A program made the translations under genes and the position numbers. The notes under the pieces are model-generated. The model had not been told where the DNA came from, did no database searches, and saw only the letters and a program-made list of their open reading frames with translations. Of a stretch of 27,126 nucleotides of DNA, positions 14,815-21,796 are shown piece after piece. This DNA is from an uncultured Janibacter sp. (GTDB lineage Bacteria > Actinomycetota > Actinomycetes > Actinomycetales > Dermatophilaceae), in NCBI GenBank assembly GCA_946222495.1, contig CAMICF010000010.1, positions 1 to 27,126 on the forward strand. The letters are read 5' to 3'. Numbering within the stretch: the first letter of the stretch is position 1; the number at the start of each line of letters is the position of its first letter.

Positions 14815-15885
14815 GTGACCATCCACGAGTCCGTCGTCATCGGCGCGGGGCAGGGAGGGCTGTCCTCCTCCTTCCACCTGCGCCGTCTCGGTGTCGAGCA
14901 CGTCGTCCTCGACGCCAACGAGCACGCCGGAGGCGCCTGGCAGCACCGGTGGGACTCCCTGTCGATGGACGACGTCCACGGTGTCGCCGACCTCCCCGAA
15001 GCGCCCGCACCCGACCGGTCCGACACCCCCGCCAAGGAGGTCATCGCGGAGTGGTTCGACGAGTACGAGCAGACCCACGAGCTGCCCGTGCTGCGCCCGG
15101 TCCGGGTCGAGACCGTGACCGACGACGACGGTCTCCTCGCCGTCCACGCGGGCGAGCGCACCTGGCGGGCACGGACGCTCGTCAACGCCACGGGGACATG
15201 GACCCGACCCTTCGTGCCGACGTACCCGGGCCAGCGTGACTTCGCCGGGGAGCAGTGGCACACCGTCGCCTACCCGGGCCGCGAGCGCTTCCGCGGCCGG
15301 CGGGTCATCGTCGTCGGTGGCGGCGCCTCGGCCGTCCAGTTCATCGGCGAGATCGCCCCGATCGCCACCGTCACGTGGGTGACGAGGCGGGAACCGATGT
15401 GGCGCAACGACTTCTCCGGTCGGGAGGCCATCGAGCACGTCCAGCGTCGGGTGCGCGAAGGGCGGCCCCCCGCCAGTGTCGTCTCGGTCACCGGCCTGCG
15501 GCTGCGACCGCAGGAGATGGCCGCGGCACGCACCGGGATCTACGAACGACGTCGCCCGATGTTCGAGCGGTTGGAGAGGGACGGCGTGCGCTGGTCCGAC
15601 GGGACCTTCGAGCCGGCCGACATGATCCTCTGGGCCACCGGCTTCCGTCCGGCGGTCCGCCACCTCGCGCCGCTCGGCCTGCGTGGCCCGGAGGGCGGCA
15701 TCGCGCTGCGCGACGGCGGGCGAGACGTGCAGACCTCCGTCACCAGCGCCGTGGACCCCCGCGTCCAGCTCGTCGGGTACGGACCGTCGGCGAGCACCAT
15801 CGGCGGCAACCGCGCCGGACGGGCCGCCGCCCTGGCTGTCCGGGACGAGCTCAGTCGGCTGCGAGCAGGCGCTCCGCCCGCCTGA
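14815..15885 (+). CDS. FAD/NAD(P)-dependent flavin monooxygenase-like oxidoreductase
   Basis: 356 residues. FAD-binding GAGQGG (10-15) with an acidic strand end VVLDAN; the flavin-monooxygenase marker FAGEQWHTVAY (F-x-G-x-x-x-H); a second Rossmann GGGASA (168-173) for NAD(P)H; and the late ATGFRP motif. It likely oxygenates a small organic compound; the substrate cannot be told. GTG at 14815 is chosen to place GxGxxG near the N-terminus; an in-frame ATG at 14782 would add 11 residues, and neither has a good ribosome site. It lies between ispF and ispD on the opposite strand, and its last 35 bp overlap the 3' end of ispD tail to tail. Confidence 0.85.
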   Translation: MTIHESVVIGAGQGGLSSSFHLRRLGVEHVVLDANEHAGGAWQHRWDSLSMDDVHGVADLPEAPAPDRSDTPAKEVIAEWFDEYEQTHELPVLRPVRVETVTDDDGLLAVHAGERTWRARTLVNATGTWTRPFVPTYPGQRDFAGEQWHTVAYPGRERFRGRRVIVVGGGASAVQFIGEIAPIATVTWVTRREPMWRNDFSGREAIEHVQRRVREGRPPASVVSVTGLRLRPQEMAAARTGIYERRRPMFERLERDGVRWSDGTFEPADMILWATGFRPAVRHLAPLGLRGPEGGIALRDGGRDVQTSVTSAVDPRVQLVGYGPSASTIGGNRAGRAAALAVRDELSRLRAGAPPA

Positions 15886-16522
15886 GGTCCTCGGGCGTCG
15901 TGATCTTCAGCGCCCGCTCGTCACCGTCCACGACGACCACCGCATGGCCGAGGGCCTCGACCAGTGCGGCGTCATCGGTCGCCGTCACGCCCGCCGCGTG
16001 CGCCGCGGACAGCACCGCCCGGTCGAAGCCCTGCGGGGTCTGCACGGCTCGGAGGGAATCCCGCGAAGGGGTGTCGGTGATGATCCCGTCAGCGTCGACG
16101 ACCTTGATCGTGTCGACCACGGGGACTCCGGGGATCGCCCCCTTCGCACCGACGGCGAGGGCCGAGAGCACCCGCTCGAAGACGGCAGCCGGCGTCAGGC
16201 AGCGCGCGGCGTCGTGGACGAGCACGAGCCCGACGCCCGTGGACAGCGCCGCCAGGCCGGCGGCCACGGACTCCGTGCGTTCCGCGCCACCAGCCAGGAC
16301 CGTGGCTGAGGTGGAGGCCGACCCGACGAGCGGGTCGACGATGGCACGGGCATCGGCGACGAGCACGTCGGGGACGACCACGACGATCTCGTCGGGGCCG
16401 AAGACAAGGACCCCACGCACCGCGTGCTCGAGCAGCGTGGCACCGGCGAGCTCGACGAAGGCCTTGGGCCGGTCCGCCCCGAGGCGGGTGCCCGAACCGG
16501 CCGCGACGACGACGACGCCCAC
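15851..16522 (-). CDS. ispD: 2-C-methyl-D-erythritol 4-phosphate cytidylyltransferase
   Basis: Couples MEP with CTP to give CDP-ME in the non-mevalonate pathway. 223 residues. The nucleotide-binding signature VVVAAGSGTRLGADRPKAF (K20), the VHDAARCLTP loop, VPVVDTIK and the late TDDAALVE and RALKITTPEDL are all present. The GTG at 16522 is the first usual start codon after the carD stop, but it has no ribosome site and lies inside a perfect 17-bp inverted repeat. The same frame runs back in phase to the carD stop (NDTQLNDDAHTPSG), so a non-standard upstream start is possible. It follows carD by 41 bp, as in other actinobacteria. Confidence 0.93.
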   Translation of the reverse strand: MGVVVVAAGSGTRLGADRPKAFVELAGATLLEHAVRGVLVFGPDEIVVVVPDVLVADARAIVDPLVGSASTSATVLAGGAERTESVAAGLAALSTGVGLVLVHDAARCLTPAAVFERVLSALAVGAKGAIPGVPVVDTIKVVDADGIITDTPSRDSLRAVQTPQGFDRAVLSAAHAAGVTATDDAALVEALGHAVVVVDGDERALKITTPEDLRRAERLLAAD

Positions 16523-16548
16523 ACCGGAAGGGGTGTGGGCGTCGTCGT
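16509..16548 (-). promoter_or_regulatory. Perfect 17-bp inverted repeat covering the ispD start
   Basis: Arms 16509-16525 and 16532-16548 are exact reverse complements around a 6-nt loop. In the carD-ispD transcript the 3' arm contains the ispD GTG and its first codons, so the start would be paired. It could be a carD terminator that overlaps ispD, or a translational gate. Confidence 0.7.
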
Positions 16549-16563
16549 TCAGCTGGGTGTCGT

Positions 16564-17046
16564 TCAGGACGCGAGGACCTCGTCGAGGATGACCTCGGCC
16601 TTGTCCTCGTCCGTCTTCTCGGCGAGGGCGAGCTCGGAGACGAGGATCTGGCGCGCCTTGGCCAGCATCCGCTTCTCACCCGCGGACAGCCCGCGGTCCT
16701 GCTCGCGGCGCCACAGGTCGCGGACGACCTCGGCCACCTTGATGACGTCACCGGAGGCCAGCTTCTCGAGGTTGGCCTTGTACCGGCGGGACCAGTTGGT
16801 CGGCTCCTCGGCGTGCGGCGTGCGCAGCACCTCGAAGACCCGGTCCAGACCCTCCTTGCCCACGACGTCGCGGACACCCACGAGGTCGCAGTTCTCGGCG
16901 GGAACCTCGATGGTCAGGTCACCTTGTGCCACCTTCAACTTGAGGTATTGCTTGTCCTCACCCTTGATCTTTCGGAACTTGATCTCTTCGATCAGAGCAG
17001 CCCCGTGGTGGGGGTACACGACCGTCTCGCCGACCTTGAAAACCAT
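16564..17046 (-). CDS. carD: CarD-family RNA polymerase-binding regulator
   Basis: Binds the RNA polymerase beta subunit and stabilises open promoter complexes, chiefly at rRNA and housekeeping promoters. 160 residues, close to the 162 of M. tuberculosis CarD. The N-terminal RNAP-interaction domain (1 to about 60) has VYPHHGAALIEEI and KLKVAQGDLTIEVP; the C-terminal helical DNA-binding part has NWSRRYKANLEKL with W85, the residue known to wedge into the upstream bubble, and RREQDRGLSAGEKRML. The ATG at 17046 has AAAGGGGA about 8 nt upstream. A leader of about 20 nt and a GATAATCT -10 box precede it. carD-ispD and the divergent lipoprotein gene reproduce the mycobacterial Rv3582c-Rv3584 order. 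Confidence 0.97.
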   Translation of the reverse strand: MVFKVGETVVYPHHGAALIEEIKFRKIKGEDKQYLKLKVAQGDLTIEVPAENCDLVGVRDVVGKEGLDRVFEVLRTPHAEEPTNWSRRYKANLEKLASGDVIKVAEVVRDLWRREQDRGLSAGEKRMLAKARQILVSELALAEKTDEDKAEVILDEVLAS

Positions 17047-17073
17047 GTGGAGATTTCCCCTTTCGCGACCTCC

Positions 17074-17079
17074 AGATTA
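17074..17079 (-). promoter_or_regulatory. -10 box TAATCT of carD
   Basis: TAATCT, part of GATAATCT, 27 nt before the carD ATG. Unlike its neighbours, carD keeps a leader with a ribosome site. No clear -35 box. Confidence 0.5.
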
Positions 17080-17174
17080 TCACGGCGTGTCGTGGGTCGC
17101 ACAGACGAGTCAGCCGCAAGAATGCCCCGCGCACGCGCGAGCAGGCCCGACGCTCAACGGCGTCGGCGCCCCGG

Positions 17175-17180
17175 TACGAT
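17175..17180 (+). promoter_or_regulatory. -10 box TACGAT of the LpqE-like gene (leaderless)
   Basis: TACGAT ends 7 nt before the GTG at 17188. It also contains part of an in-frame ATG at 17179, which would therefore lie inside the promoter; this argues for the GTG. Confidence 0.55.
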
Positions 17181-17187
17181 GTGCGGC

Positions 17188-17700
17188 GTGAAGCAGAATC
17201 TCCGCACCCGTGGCCGCGCCCTCGCCGTCGCCGTCGTCGTGGCAGCCGGCACCGCCGGCTGCTCGGTCAACTCCCCCTTCCAGACCGCCGAGACCCAGTC
17301 CATCGCCGACGGGGTCGCCATCGAGGGACTGGACGGCGTCGACGCCGACAACATCGCTCTCGTCGGCGGCGAGAAGGGCGGCGACGCCACGGTCACCGGG
17401 ACGGTCGAGAACACGACCAGCGACAAGGTCACCTTCACGCTGACCGCGGGCAGCAGCAAGGTCTCCACGACGATCCCGCCGCACACCCTGGTCAACCTCG
17501 AGGACGAGAAGCTCACCCTCAAGGCGGTCAAGGACGGCGCCGGCGACATGACGAGCGTCGAGGCGAGCACCGGCGGCGCCGGCGTTCCCGTGGACGTGCC
17601 CGTCGTCGCCCCGAACGGCTACTACGAGGACTACGCCCCCAAGGGCTACACCCCGCCGCCGAGCCCCACGCACGCCGAGGGTGAGGGCGAGGGGCACTGA
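17188..17700 (+). CDS. lpqE: LpqE-like lipoprotein
   Basis: 170 residues. Signal peptide with basic start (KQNLRTRGR), hydrophobic ALAVAVVVAAG and lipobox TAGC (C25), so it should be lipid-anchored outside the membrane. The mature part QTAETQSIADGV, DNIALVGG, ATVTGTVENTTSDKVTFTL has the small beta-sandwich look of LpqE/DUF461-type proteins, and ends in a Pro/Glu-rich tail. The gene is divergent from carD, as lpqE (Rv3584) is in M. tuberculosis; identity rests on this position plus weak resemblance. Family members are linked loosely to copper-chaperone-like folds, but no Met/His copper site is evident here. A GTG start is chosen from the -10 spacing. Confidence 0.72.
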   Translation: MKQNLRTRGRALAVAVVVAAGTAGCSVNSPFQTAETQSIADGVAIEGLDGVDADNIALVGGEKGGDATVTGTVENTTSDKVTFTLTAGSSKVSTTIPPHTLVNLEDEKLTLKAVKDGAGDMTSVEASTGGAGVPVDVPVVAPNGYYEDYAPKGYTPPPSPTHAEGEGEGH

Positions 17701-17714
17701 CCCCACCCGCACGT

Positions 17715-17755
17715 CGAAGGGGGGCCGACCGGATGATCCGGTCGGCCCCCCTTCG
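17715..17755. terminator. Perfect 41-nt bidirectional terminator
   Basis: Arms 17715-17734 and 17736-17755 are exact reverse complements around one central base. It sits between the convergent lpqE-like and regX3 genes. Its ends (CGAAGGGGG/CCCCCTTCG) and central GATGATC are the same as in the terminator at 6007. Confidence 0.9.
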
Positions 17756-17781
17756 TCATGCCCGGGAGAGGTCCTCCCCGC

Positions 17782-18462
17782 TCAGGCCTCGAACTTGTAG
17801 CCGAGCCCGCGCACGGTGACGATGTGCACCGGCTTGGCCGGGTCGGGCTCGACCTTCGCCCGCAGCCGCTTGATGTGCACGTCCAGGGTCTTGGTGTCCC
17901 CGACGTAGTCGCTGCCCCACACCCGGTCGATGAGCTGGACGCGGGTGAGGACGCGGCCGACGTTGCGCAGCAGCATCTCGAGCAGCTCGAACTCCTTGAG
18001 CGGGAGCTGGATCTGGGTCCCGCCCACCGCCACGACGTGCCGCTCGACGTCCATGCGCACCGGACCGCCCTCGACCGTCGACGGCAGCAGCTCCTCCGGC
18101 TCGTTGTTGCGCCGGAGCACCGCCTTGATCCGGGCGAGCAGCTCACGCGAGCTGTAGGGCTTGGTGACGTAGTCGTCCGCGCCGATCTCCAGGCCGACGA
18201 CCTTGTCGATCTCGCCGTCCTTGGCCGTGAGCATGATGACCGGGACGTTCGACCGCTGGCGGATGGCCCGGCAGACGTCGATGCCGGAGAGCCCCGGGAG
18301 CATGAGGTCGAGCAGGACCAGGTCGGCCCCCTCGCCGTCGAAGGCGGTGATGGCGTCGGGGCCGTTCTCGGCGACCTCGACGTCGTATCCCTCCTTCTCG
18401 AGGAGGTACGACAGGGGGTCGGAGAAGGACACCTCGTCCTCGACCACGAGGATGCGTGTCAT
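17782..18462 (-). CDS. regX3: OmpR/PhoB-type response regulator of phosphate starvation
   Basis: 226 residues. Receiver domain: acidic pocket E9-D10, phosphoacceptor D52 in LLDLMLPG, T79 and K101 in VTKPYS. The winged-helix DNA-binding domain (about 130-226) has LPLKEFELLEMLLRN, TRVQLIDRVWGSDYVGDTKTLDVHIKRLR and RGLGYKF. It is the partner of the kinase gene just upstream; ATG at 18462 overlaps that gene's TGA. Position (gpm, ybjN-type and mshA genes nearby, phoU divergent) fits RegX3 of mycobacteria and PhoP of streptomycetes, which switch on phosphate-uptake genes via GTTCAC-type boxes. Three such boxes stand in the senX3-phoU gap. Confidence 0.95.
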   Translation of the reverse strand: MTRILVVEDEVSFSDPLSYLLEKEGYDVEVAENGPDAITAFDGEGADLVLLDLMLPGLSGIDVCRAIRQRSNVPVIMLTAKDGEIDKVVGLEIGADDYVTKPYSSRELLARIKAVLRRNNEPEELLPSTVEGGPVRMDVERHVVAVGGTQIQLPLKEFELLEMLLRNVGRVLTRVQLIDRVWGSDYVGDTKTLDVHIKRLRAKVEPDPAKPVHIVTVRGLGYKFEA

Positions 18463-19628
18463 CAGCGGGTCTCCTTTGCGGTGGTTGTCGGATCCAGTTT
18501 GTCATCGAGCGACTCGGCGGCCACGGGCAGGCGGATGGTGAAGGTCGAGCCGTGGCTGCCGTCGCTCCACACCCGCACGTCTCCCCCGTGGTTGGCACAG
18601 ATGTGCTTGACGATCGAGAGCCCGAGGCCGGTGCCCCCGGTGGCCCGCGAGCGGGCCGCGTCCATCCGGTAGAAGCGCTCGAAGATCCTCGACTGCTCGG
18701 ACTCGGGCACCCCCGCACCCTGGTCGGTCACGGCGATCTCGACGGTGCCCTCGTGCAGGCGGGCCCCGACGCCGACCGCGGTGCCGGCGTCGGAGTAGGC
18801 GATGGCATTGCCGACGAGGTTGCGCAGCGCCGTGATGAGCATGTCCTCGTCGCCCCGGACGAAGAGCTCGTCGGCCACCTTGTCCGTGAGGGTGATCTGC
18901 TTCGCCTCCGCCTCGAGGCGCACGTGCTCGAGCGCGAGCTGGACGACGTCCTCGATGTCGACGAGCTGCGGGTCCTGCAGCACGGGGGTGCCCTGCAGCC
19001 GCGACAGCTCGACGATCTCCTTGATGAGGCTGGACAGCCGCACCGACTCGCTCTGCATCCGGCGCGCGAAGCGGGAGACGGCCTCGGGGTCGTCCTTGGC
19101 GTCGAGGACGGCCTCGGCGAGGAGGGAGATCCCGCCGACGGGCGTCTTGAGCTCGTGGCTGACGTTGGCGACGAAGTCCCGTCGGGTCTCCTCGACGCGA
19201 CGTCCCTGCGTCTGGTCCTCCACGAGGAGCAGGAGATGCTTCGCGCCGAGCGGCGCCACCCGGGCGGCCACGTGGACGGAGGAGCTCAGCCCCGGCCGGT
19301 TCAGCTCGAGCTGCGACTCGCGGATCACCCCGTCCCGGCCGACCTGCTCGACCATCGCGGCGATCTCGGGGTGGACCAGGCTCTGGTTGCGGACGAGCCC
19401 ATAGGTCACGGCCGCCGGAGACGTGGTGATGACGTGGCCGTCGTGGTCGAGGACGACCCCGGAGGACCGGAGCACGGCCAGGACGTCCCCGACACCGCGC
19501 GGCACGTCCGGCTCGGGAGCGGGACGGGCCGCCCGCTCACGGTCGCTCATGGTGATCGCGGCCCAGACGAGGAAGCCGATGAGCAAGCCGGCTAGGCCAC
19601 CCAGAATTGCCGCGGTCGTTGGCTCCAC
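18462..19628 (-). CDS. senX3: Phosphate-responsive sensor histidine kinase
   Basis: 388 residues. One clear N-terminal membrane span (TAAILGGLAGLLIGFLVWAA, about 5-24), then a PAS-like region (about 50-150: VLRSSGVVLDHDGHVITT), HisKA with FVANVSHELKTP (H158), and the HATPase core: N box LRNLVGNAIAYSD, G1 DQGAG, F box FERFYR, G2 GGTGLGLSIVKH. It phosphorylates RegX3 when phosphate is low; signal input in this family comes through PhoU and the Pst transporter. GTG at 19628 is chosen because TACTCT lies 7 nt upstream and the first span then begins at once; a longer frame to 19742 has no support. Confidence 0.95.
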   Translation of the reverse strand: MEPTTAAILGGLAGLLIGFLVWAAITMSDRERAARPAPEPDVPRGVGDVLAVLRSSGVVLDHDGHVITTSPAAVTYGLVRNQSLVHPEIAAMVEQVGRDGVIRESQLELNRPGLSSSVHVAARVAPLGAKHLLLLVEDQTQGRRVEETRRDFVANVSHELKTPVGGISLLAEAVLDAKDDPEAVSRFARRMQSESVRLSSLIKEIVELSRLQGTPVLQDPQLVDIEDVVQLALEHVRLEAEAKQITLTDKVADELFVRGDEDMLITALRNLVGNAIAYSDAGTAVGVGARLHEGTVEIAVTDQGAGVPESEQSRIFERFYRMDAARSRATGGTGLGLSIVKHICANHGGDVRVWSDGSHGSTFTIRLPVAAESLDDKLDPTTTAKETR

Positions 19629-19635
19629 GTCACCG

Positions 19636-19641
19636 AGAGTA
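19636..19641 (-). promoter_or_regulatory. -10 box TACTCT of senX3-regX3 (leaderless)
   Basis: TACTCT ends 7 nt before the senX3 GTG; no ribosome site. Confidence 0.55.
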
Positions 19642-19699
19642 CTTCTCCTCTCGGGCATGCTGGACACGGACGGCCCGGACGCGGCCGGCCGTCCGTGAT

Positions 19700-19743
19700 G
19701 TTCACCTGCGCGCCGTGAGGCGTTCACGGGCACCGCGTTCACT
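19700..19743. promoter_or_regulatory. PHO-box-like GTTCAC direct repeats
   Basis: GTTCACC at 19700-19706, GTTCACG at 19722-19728 (22 bp, two 11-bp units later) and GTTCACT at 19737-19743. The 11-bp GTTCACCNNNN unit is the known PhoP site of Streptomyces and resembles RegX3 sites. It lies between divergent senX3-regX3 and phoU, where autoregulation is expected. Confidence 0.7.
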
Positions 19744-19748
19744 GTGCT

Positions 19749-19762
19749 CGGGCAGCTGCCCG
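19749..19762. repeat. 14-bp palindrome before phoU
   Basis: CGGGCAGCTGCCCG is a perfect palindrome between the GTTCAC repeats and the phoU start; it could be an operator half or a leader stem. Confidence 0.4.
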
Positions 19763-19783
19763 ATCATCACCGAAGGGGGCGCC

Positions 19784-20458
19784 ATGCGTCAGGTTTTCCA
19801 CGACGAGCTCGAGCAGGTCGCGACCGACCTGGTCGACCTGTCGGAGCTCGTCTCGACGGCGATCCGCCAGTCCACCGAGGCCCTGCTCGGGGCCGACGTG
19901 CAGCTCGCGGACCAGGTCATCGAGGCCGACAAGGTCATCGACGTCCGCCGCAACGACCTGGACGCCCGCTCCATCGACCTGCTCGCGCGCCAGGCGCCGG
20001 TCGCGAGCGACCTGCGCACGGTCGTCGCCTCGATGCGGATGTCCGGCGACCTCGAGCGGATGGGTGACCTCGCCCGGCACGTCGCCCAGGTGGCGCGCAT
20101 GCGCTACCCGGAGCCCGCCGTGCCCGACGAGCTGCGCGAGGTCTTCGAGCGGATGGGTCAGATCGCCGTGACCATCGTCGACCGGGTGGGGTCCGTCATC
20201 AGCAGCCAGGACCTCGACGAGGCCCAGGGGATCGAGCAGGTCGACGACGAGCTCGACCGCCTGCACCGTGACATGTTCTCGCGCCTCGCGGAGGGTGCCT
20301 GGCAGCACGGCACGACGAGCGCGGTCGACATCGCCCTGCTCAGCCGGTACTACGAGCGCTTCGGTGACCACGCCGTCACCGTCGCCCGCCGCGTCGTCTT
20401 CCTCGTCACCGGCGAGGTCGGCGCCATCGAGCTGCCGGAGGAGTCCGAGCGGCTCTGA
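19784..20458 (+). CDS. phoU: Phosphate signalling protein PhoU
   Basis: 224 residues in two similar three-helix bundles. Each bundle carries a metal-cluster motif: GDLERMGDLARHVA in the first and YYERFGDHAVTVARR in the second. PhoU restrains the sensor kinase and phosphate import when phosphate is plentiful. ATG at 19784 has CGAAGGGGG 4 nt upstream as ribosome site. It is divergent from senX3-regX3 with the PHO-box-like repeats between, the usual actinobacterial layout. It ends before a strong terminator shared with gpm. Confidence 0.97.
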   Translation: MRQVFHDELEQVATDLVDLSELVSTAIRQSTEALLGADVQLADQVIEADKVIDVRRNDLDARSIDLLARQAPVASDLRTVVASMRMSGDLERMGDLARHVAQVARMRYPEPAVPDELREVFERMGQIAVTIVDRVGSVISSQDLDEAQGIEQVDDELDRLHRDMFSRLAEGAWQHGTTSAVDIALLSRYYERFGDHAVTVARRVVFLVTGEVGAIELPEESERL

Positions 20459-20476
20459 CCCCCTTCGTCCGCACAC

Positions 20477-20517
20477 GCAGGAGGGCCCGCCGACAACGCG
20501 TCGGCGGGCCCTCCTGC
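20477..20517. terminator. Bidirectional terminator, 18-bp stem
   Basis: Arms 20477-20494 and 20500-20517 pair perfectly around a 5-nt loop (AACGC). It lies between the convergent phoU and gpm stops and has no U tract. Confidence 0.92.
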
Positions 20518-20526
20518 ACGTGGTGG

Positions 20527-21258
20527 CTACTTGCCCTGGCTGGCGACCTTGGCGGCCTCCGCGGCGGCGGCCTCCGGGTCCAGGTACTCGGCCGGCCGCG
20601 TCGGCATGAAGTCCTCGCCGAGGTCGTAGACGAGCGGCATGCCCGTCGGGATGTTCAGGCCCGCGATGTCCTCGTCGCTGATCCCGTCGAGGTGCTTGAC
20701 GAGGGCGCGCAGGGAGTTGCCGTGCGCGGTGACGAGGACCGTGCGGCCTGCGGCGAGGTCCTCACGGATCGGACCCTCCCAGTACGGCATGAGGCGCTCG
20801 ATGACGTCCTTGAGGCACTCGGTGCGGGGCACGTCCATGCCCGCGTAGCGCGGGTCGTCGGTCTGGGCGAACTCGTTGTCGGTGTCGATCTCCGGCGGCG
20901 GGGTGTCGAAGCTGCGGCGCCAGAGCATGAACTGCTCCTCGCCGTAGGTCTCCCGCGTCGCGGCCTTGTCCAGGCCCTGCAGCGCCCCGTAGTGGCGCTC
21001 GTTGAGCCGCCAGTCGCGGCTGACGGGGATCCAGTGCCGGTCCGCGGCGTCGAGGGCGAGGTTGGCGGTGGTGATGGCCCGGCGCAGGACCGAGGTGTGC
21101 ACGACGTCGGGCAGGATGCCGGCCTCTCGCATGAGCTGGCCCCCGCGGACGGCCTCCTCACGACCCCGGTCGATGAGGTCGACGTCGACCCATCCGGTGA
21201 AGAGGTTCTTCTCGTTCCAGTCGGAGCGGCCGTGGCGGAGCAGGATCAGAGTCGACAT
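20527..21258 (-). CDS. gpmA: 2,3-bisphosphoglycerate-dependent phosphoglycerate mutase
   Basis: Interconverts 3- and 2-phosphoglycerate in glycolysis and gluconeogenesis. 243 residues, usual length. LLRHGRSDWNEKNLFTGW holds the phospho-accepting H9; NERHYGALQG carries the E87 acid; TAHGNSLRAL gives the second active-site His; and GMPLVYDL is near the end. ATG at 21258 is preferred over GTG at 21264 because TACGCT lies 6 nt before it, while the GTG would touch that box. Gene order gpm, senX3, regX3 is conserved in mycobacteria (Rv0489-Rv0491). Confidence 0.96.
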   Translation of the reverse strand: MSTLILLRHGRSDWNEKNLFTGWVDVDLIDRGREEAVRGGQLMREAGILPDVVHTSVLRRAITTANLALDAADRHWIPVSRDWRLNERHYGALQGLDKAATRETYGEEQFMLWRRSFDTPPPEIDTDNEFAQTDDPRYAGMDVPRTECLKDVIERLMPYWEGPIREDLAAGRTVLVTAHGNSLRALVKHLDGISDEDIAGLNIPTGMPLVYDLGEDFMPTRPAEYLDPEAAAAEAAKVASQGK

Positions 21259-21264
21259 GCGCAC

Positions 21265-21270
21265 AGCGTA
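21265..21270 (-). promoter_or_regulatory. -10 box TACGCT of gpm (leaderless)
   Basis: TACGCT ends 6 nt before the ATG at 21258; no ribosome site. Confidence 0.5.
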
Positions 21271-21280
21271 TCGACGGGAT

Positions 21281-21796
21281 CTACTCCGGCGGCGGGCTGT
21301 CCGCGCGCTCGAGCACGGACCGGAAGGCCTCGAGGTTGCGCAGCGACTCGCCGCGCGAGACGCGCCAGTCCCACTCCTTCTGCATCGAGGAGCGGAACCC
21401 GAGGAGGAGCAGCTCGTTGAAGGGCGCGTCGGCCGCCTCGAGCAGCACCCCGAGGACCTGGTCGACGAGCTCCGGCGTCACGGCGCGAAGGGGGATCCGT
21501 CCCCCGACGTAGACGTCGCCGGACCCGTCGATCGAGTAGGCGAGGAGCGGCAGCCGCAGGTTGCGCCGGAGGAGGTGGCGGTAGAACTCGGCGTGGTTCT
21601 CGTCCGCGTTGCGGATGACGAAGGCCGACACCGACAGGGCCCGTGGGCCGATGACGAGCGAGGCCACGGTCTTGAGCTTCTTCTCGCCGGGGAGGGTGAC
21701 GACGAGCTCGCCCTCGCGAGCGCCGTCCTCGTGCTCGATCTCCGCCTCGGCGATGGTCCGGCGGACGACGTCGAGGGCCTGCTGCCGGTCGTTCAT
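21281..21796 (-). CDS. YbjN-domain protein (Rv0487-like)
   Basis: 171 residues, soluble, no membrane span. The YbjN fold resembles type III secretion chaperones: a first helix (QQALDVVRRTIAEAEIEHE), strands ELVVTLPGEKKLKTVASLVIG and LSVSAFVIR, EFYRHLLRRNLRLPLLAYSID, then GDVYVGGRIPLRAVTPELVDQVLGVLL. No enzymatic residues are apparent. It is co-translated with mshA (ATG at 21796 overlaps the mshA TGA) and precedes gpm, the order seen in mycobacteria. Its role is unknown there too; the constant link to mshA suggests, but does not show, a function tied to mycothiol. Confidence 0.88.
   Translation of the reverse strand: MNDRQQALDVVRRTIAEAEIEHEDGAREGELVVTLPGEKKLKTVASLVIGPRALSVSAFVIRNADENHAEFYRHLLRRNLRLPLLAYSIDGSGDVYVGGRIPLRAVTPELVDQVLGVLLEAADAPFNELLLLGFRSSMQKEWDWRVSRGESLRNLEAFRSVLERADSPPPE

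Noticed and set aside
14782..14817. ATG at 14782 as start of the flavin monooxygenase
   Set aside because: Not excluded, but it would put 11 extra residues before the FAD-binding strand and has no ribosome site or -10 box; the GTG at 14815 is kept as the simpler choice.
6988..17046. Mobile element or prophage explaining the inserts
   Set aside because: No integrase, transposase, phage gene or attachment-site repeat is visible; only REP-like repeats at one edge.
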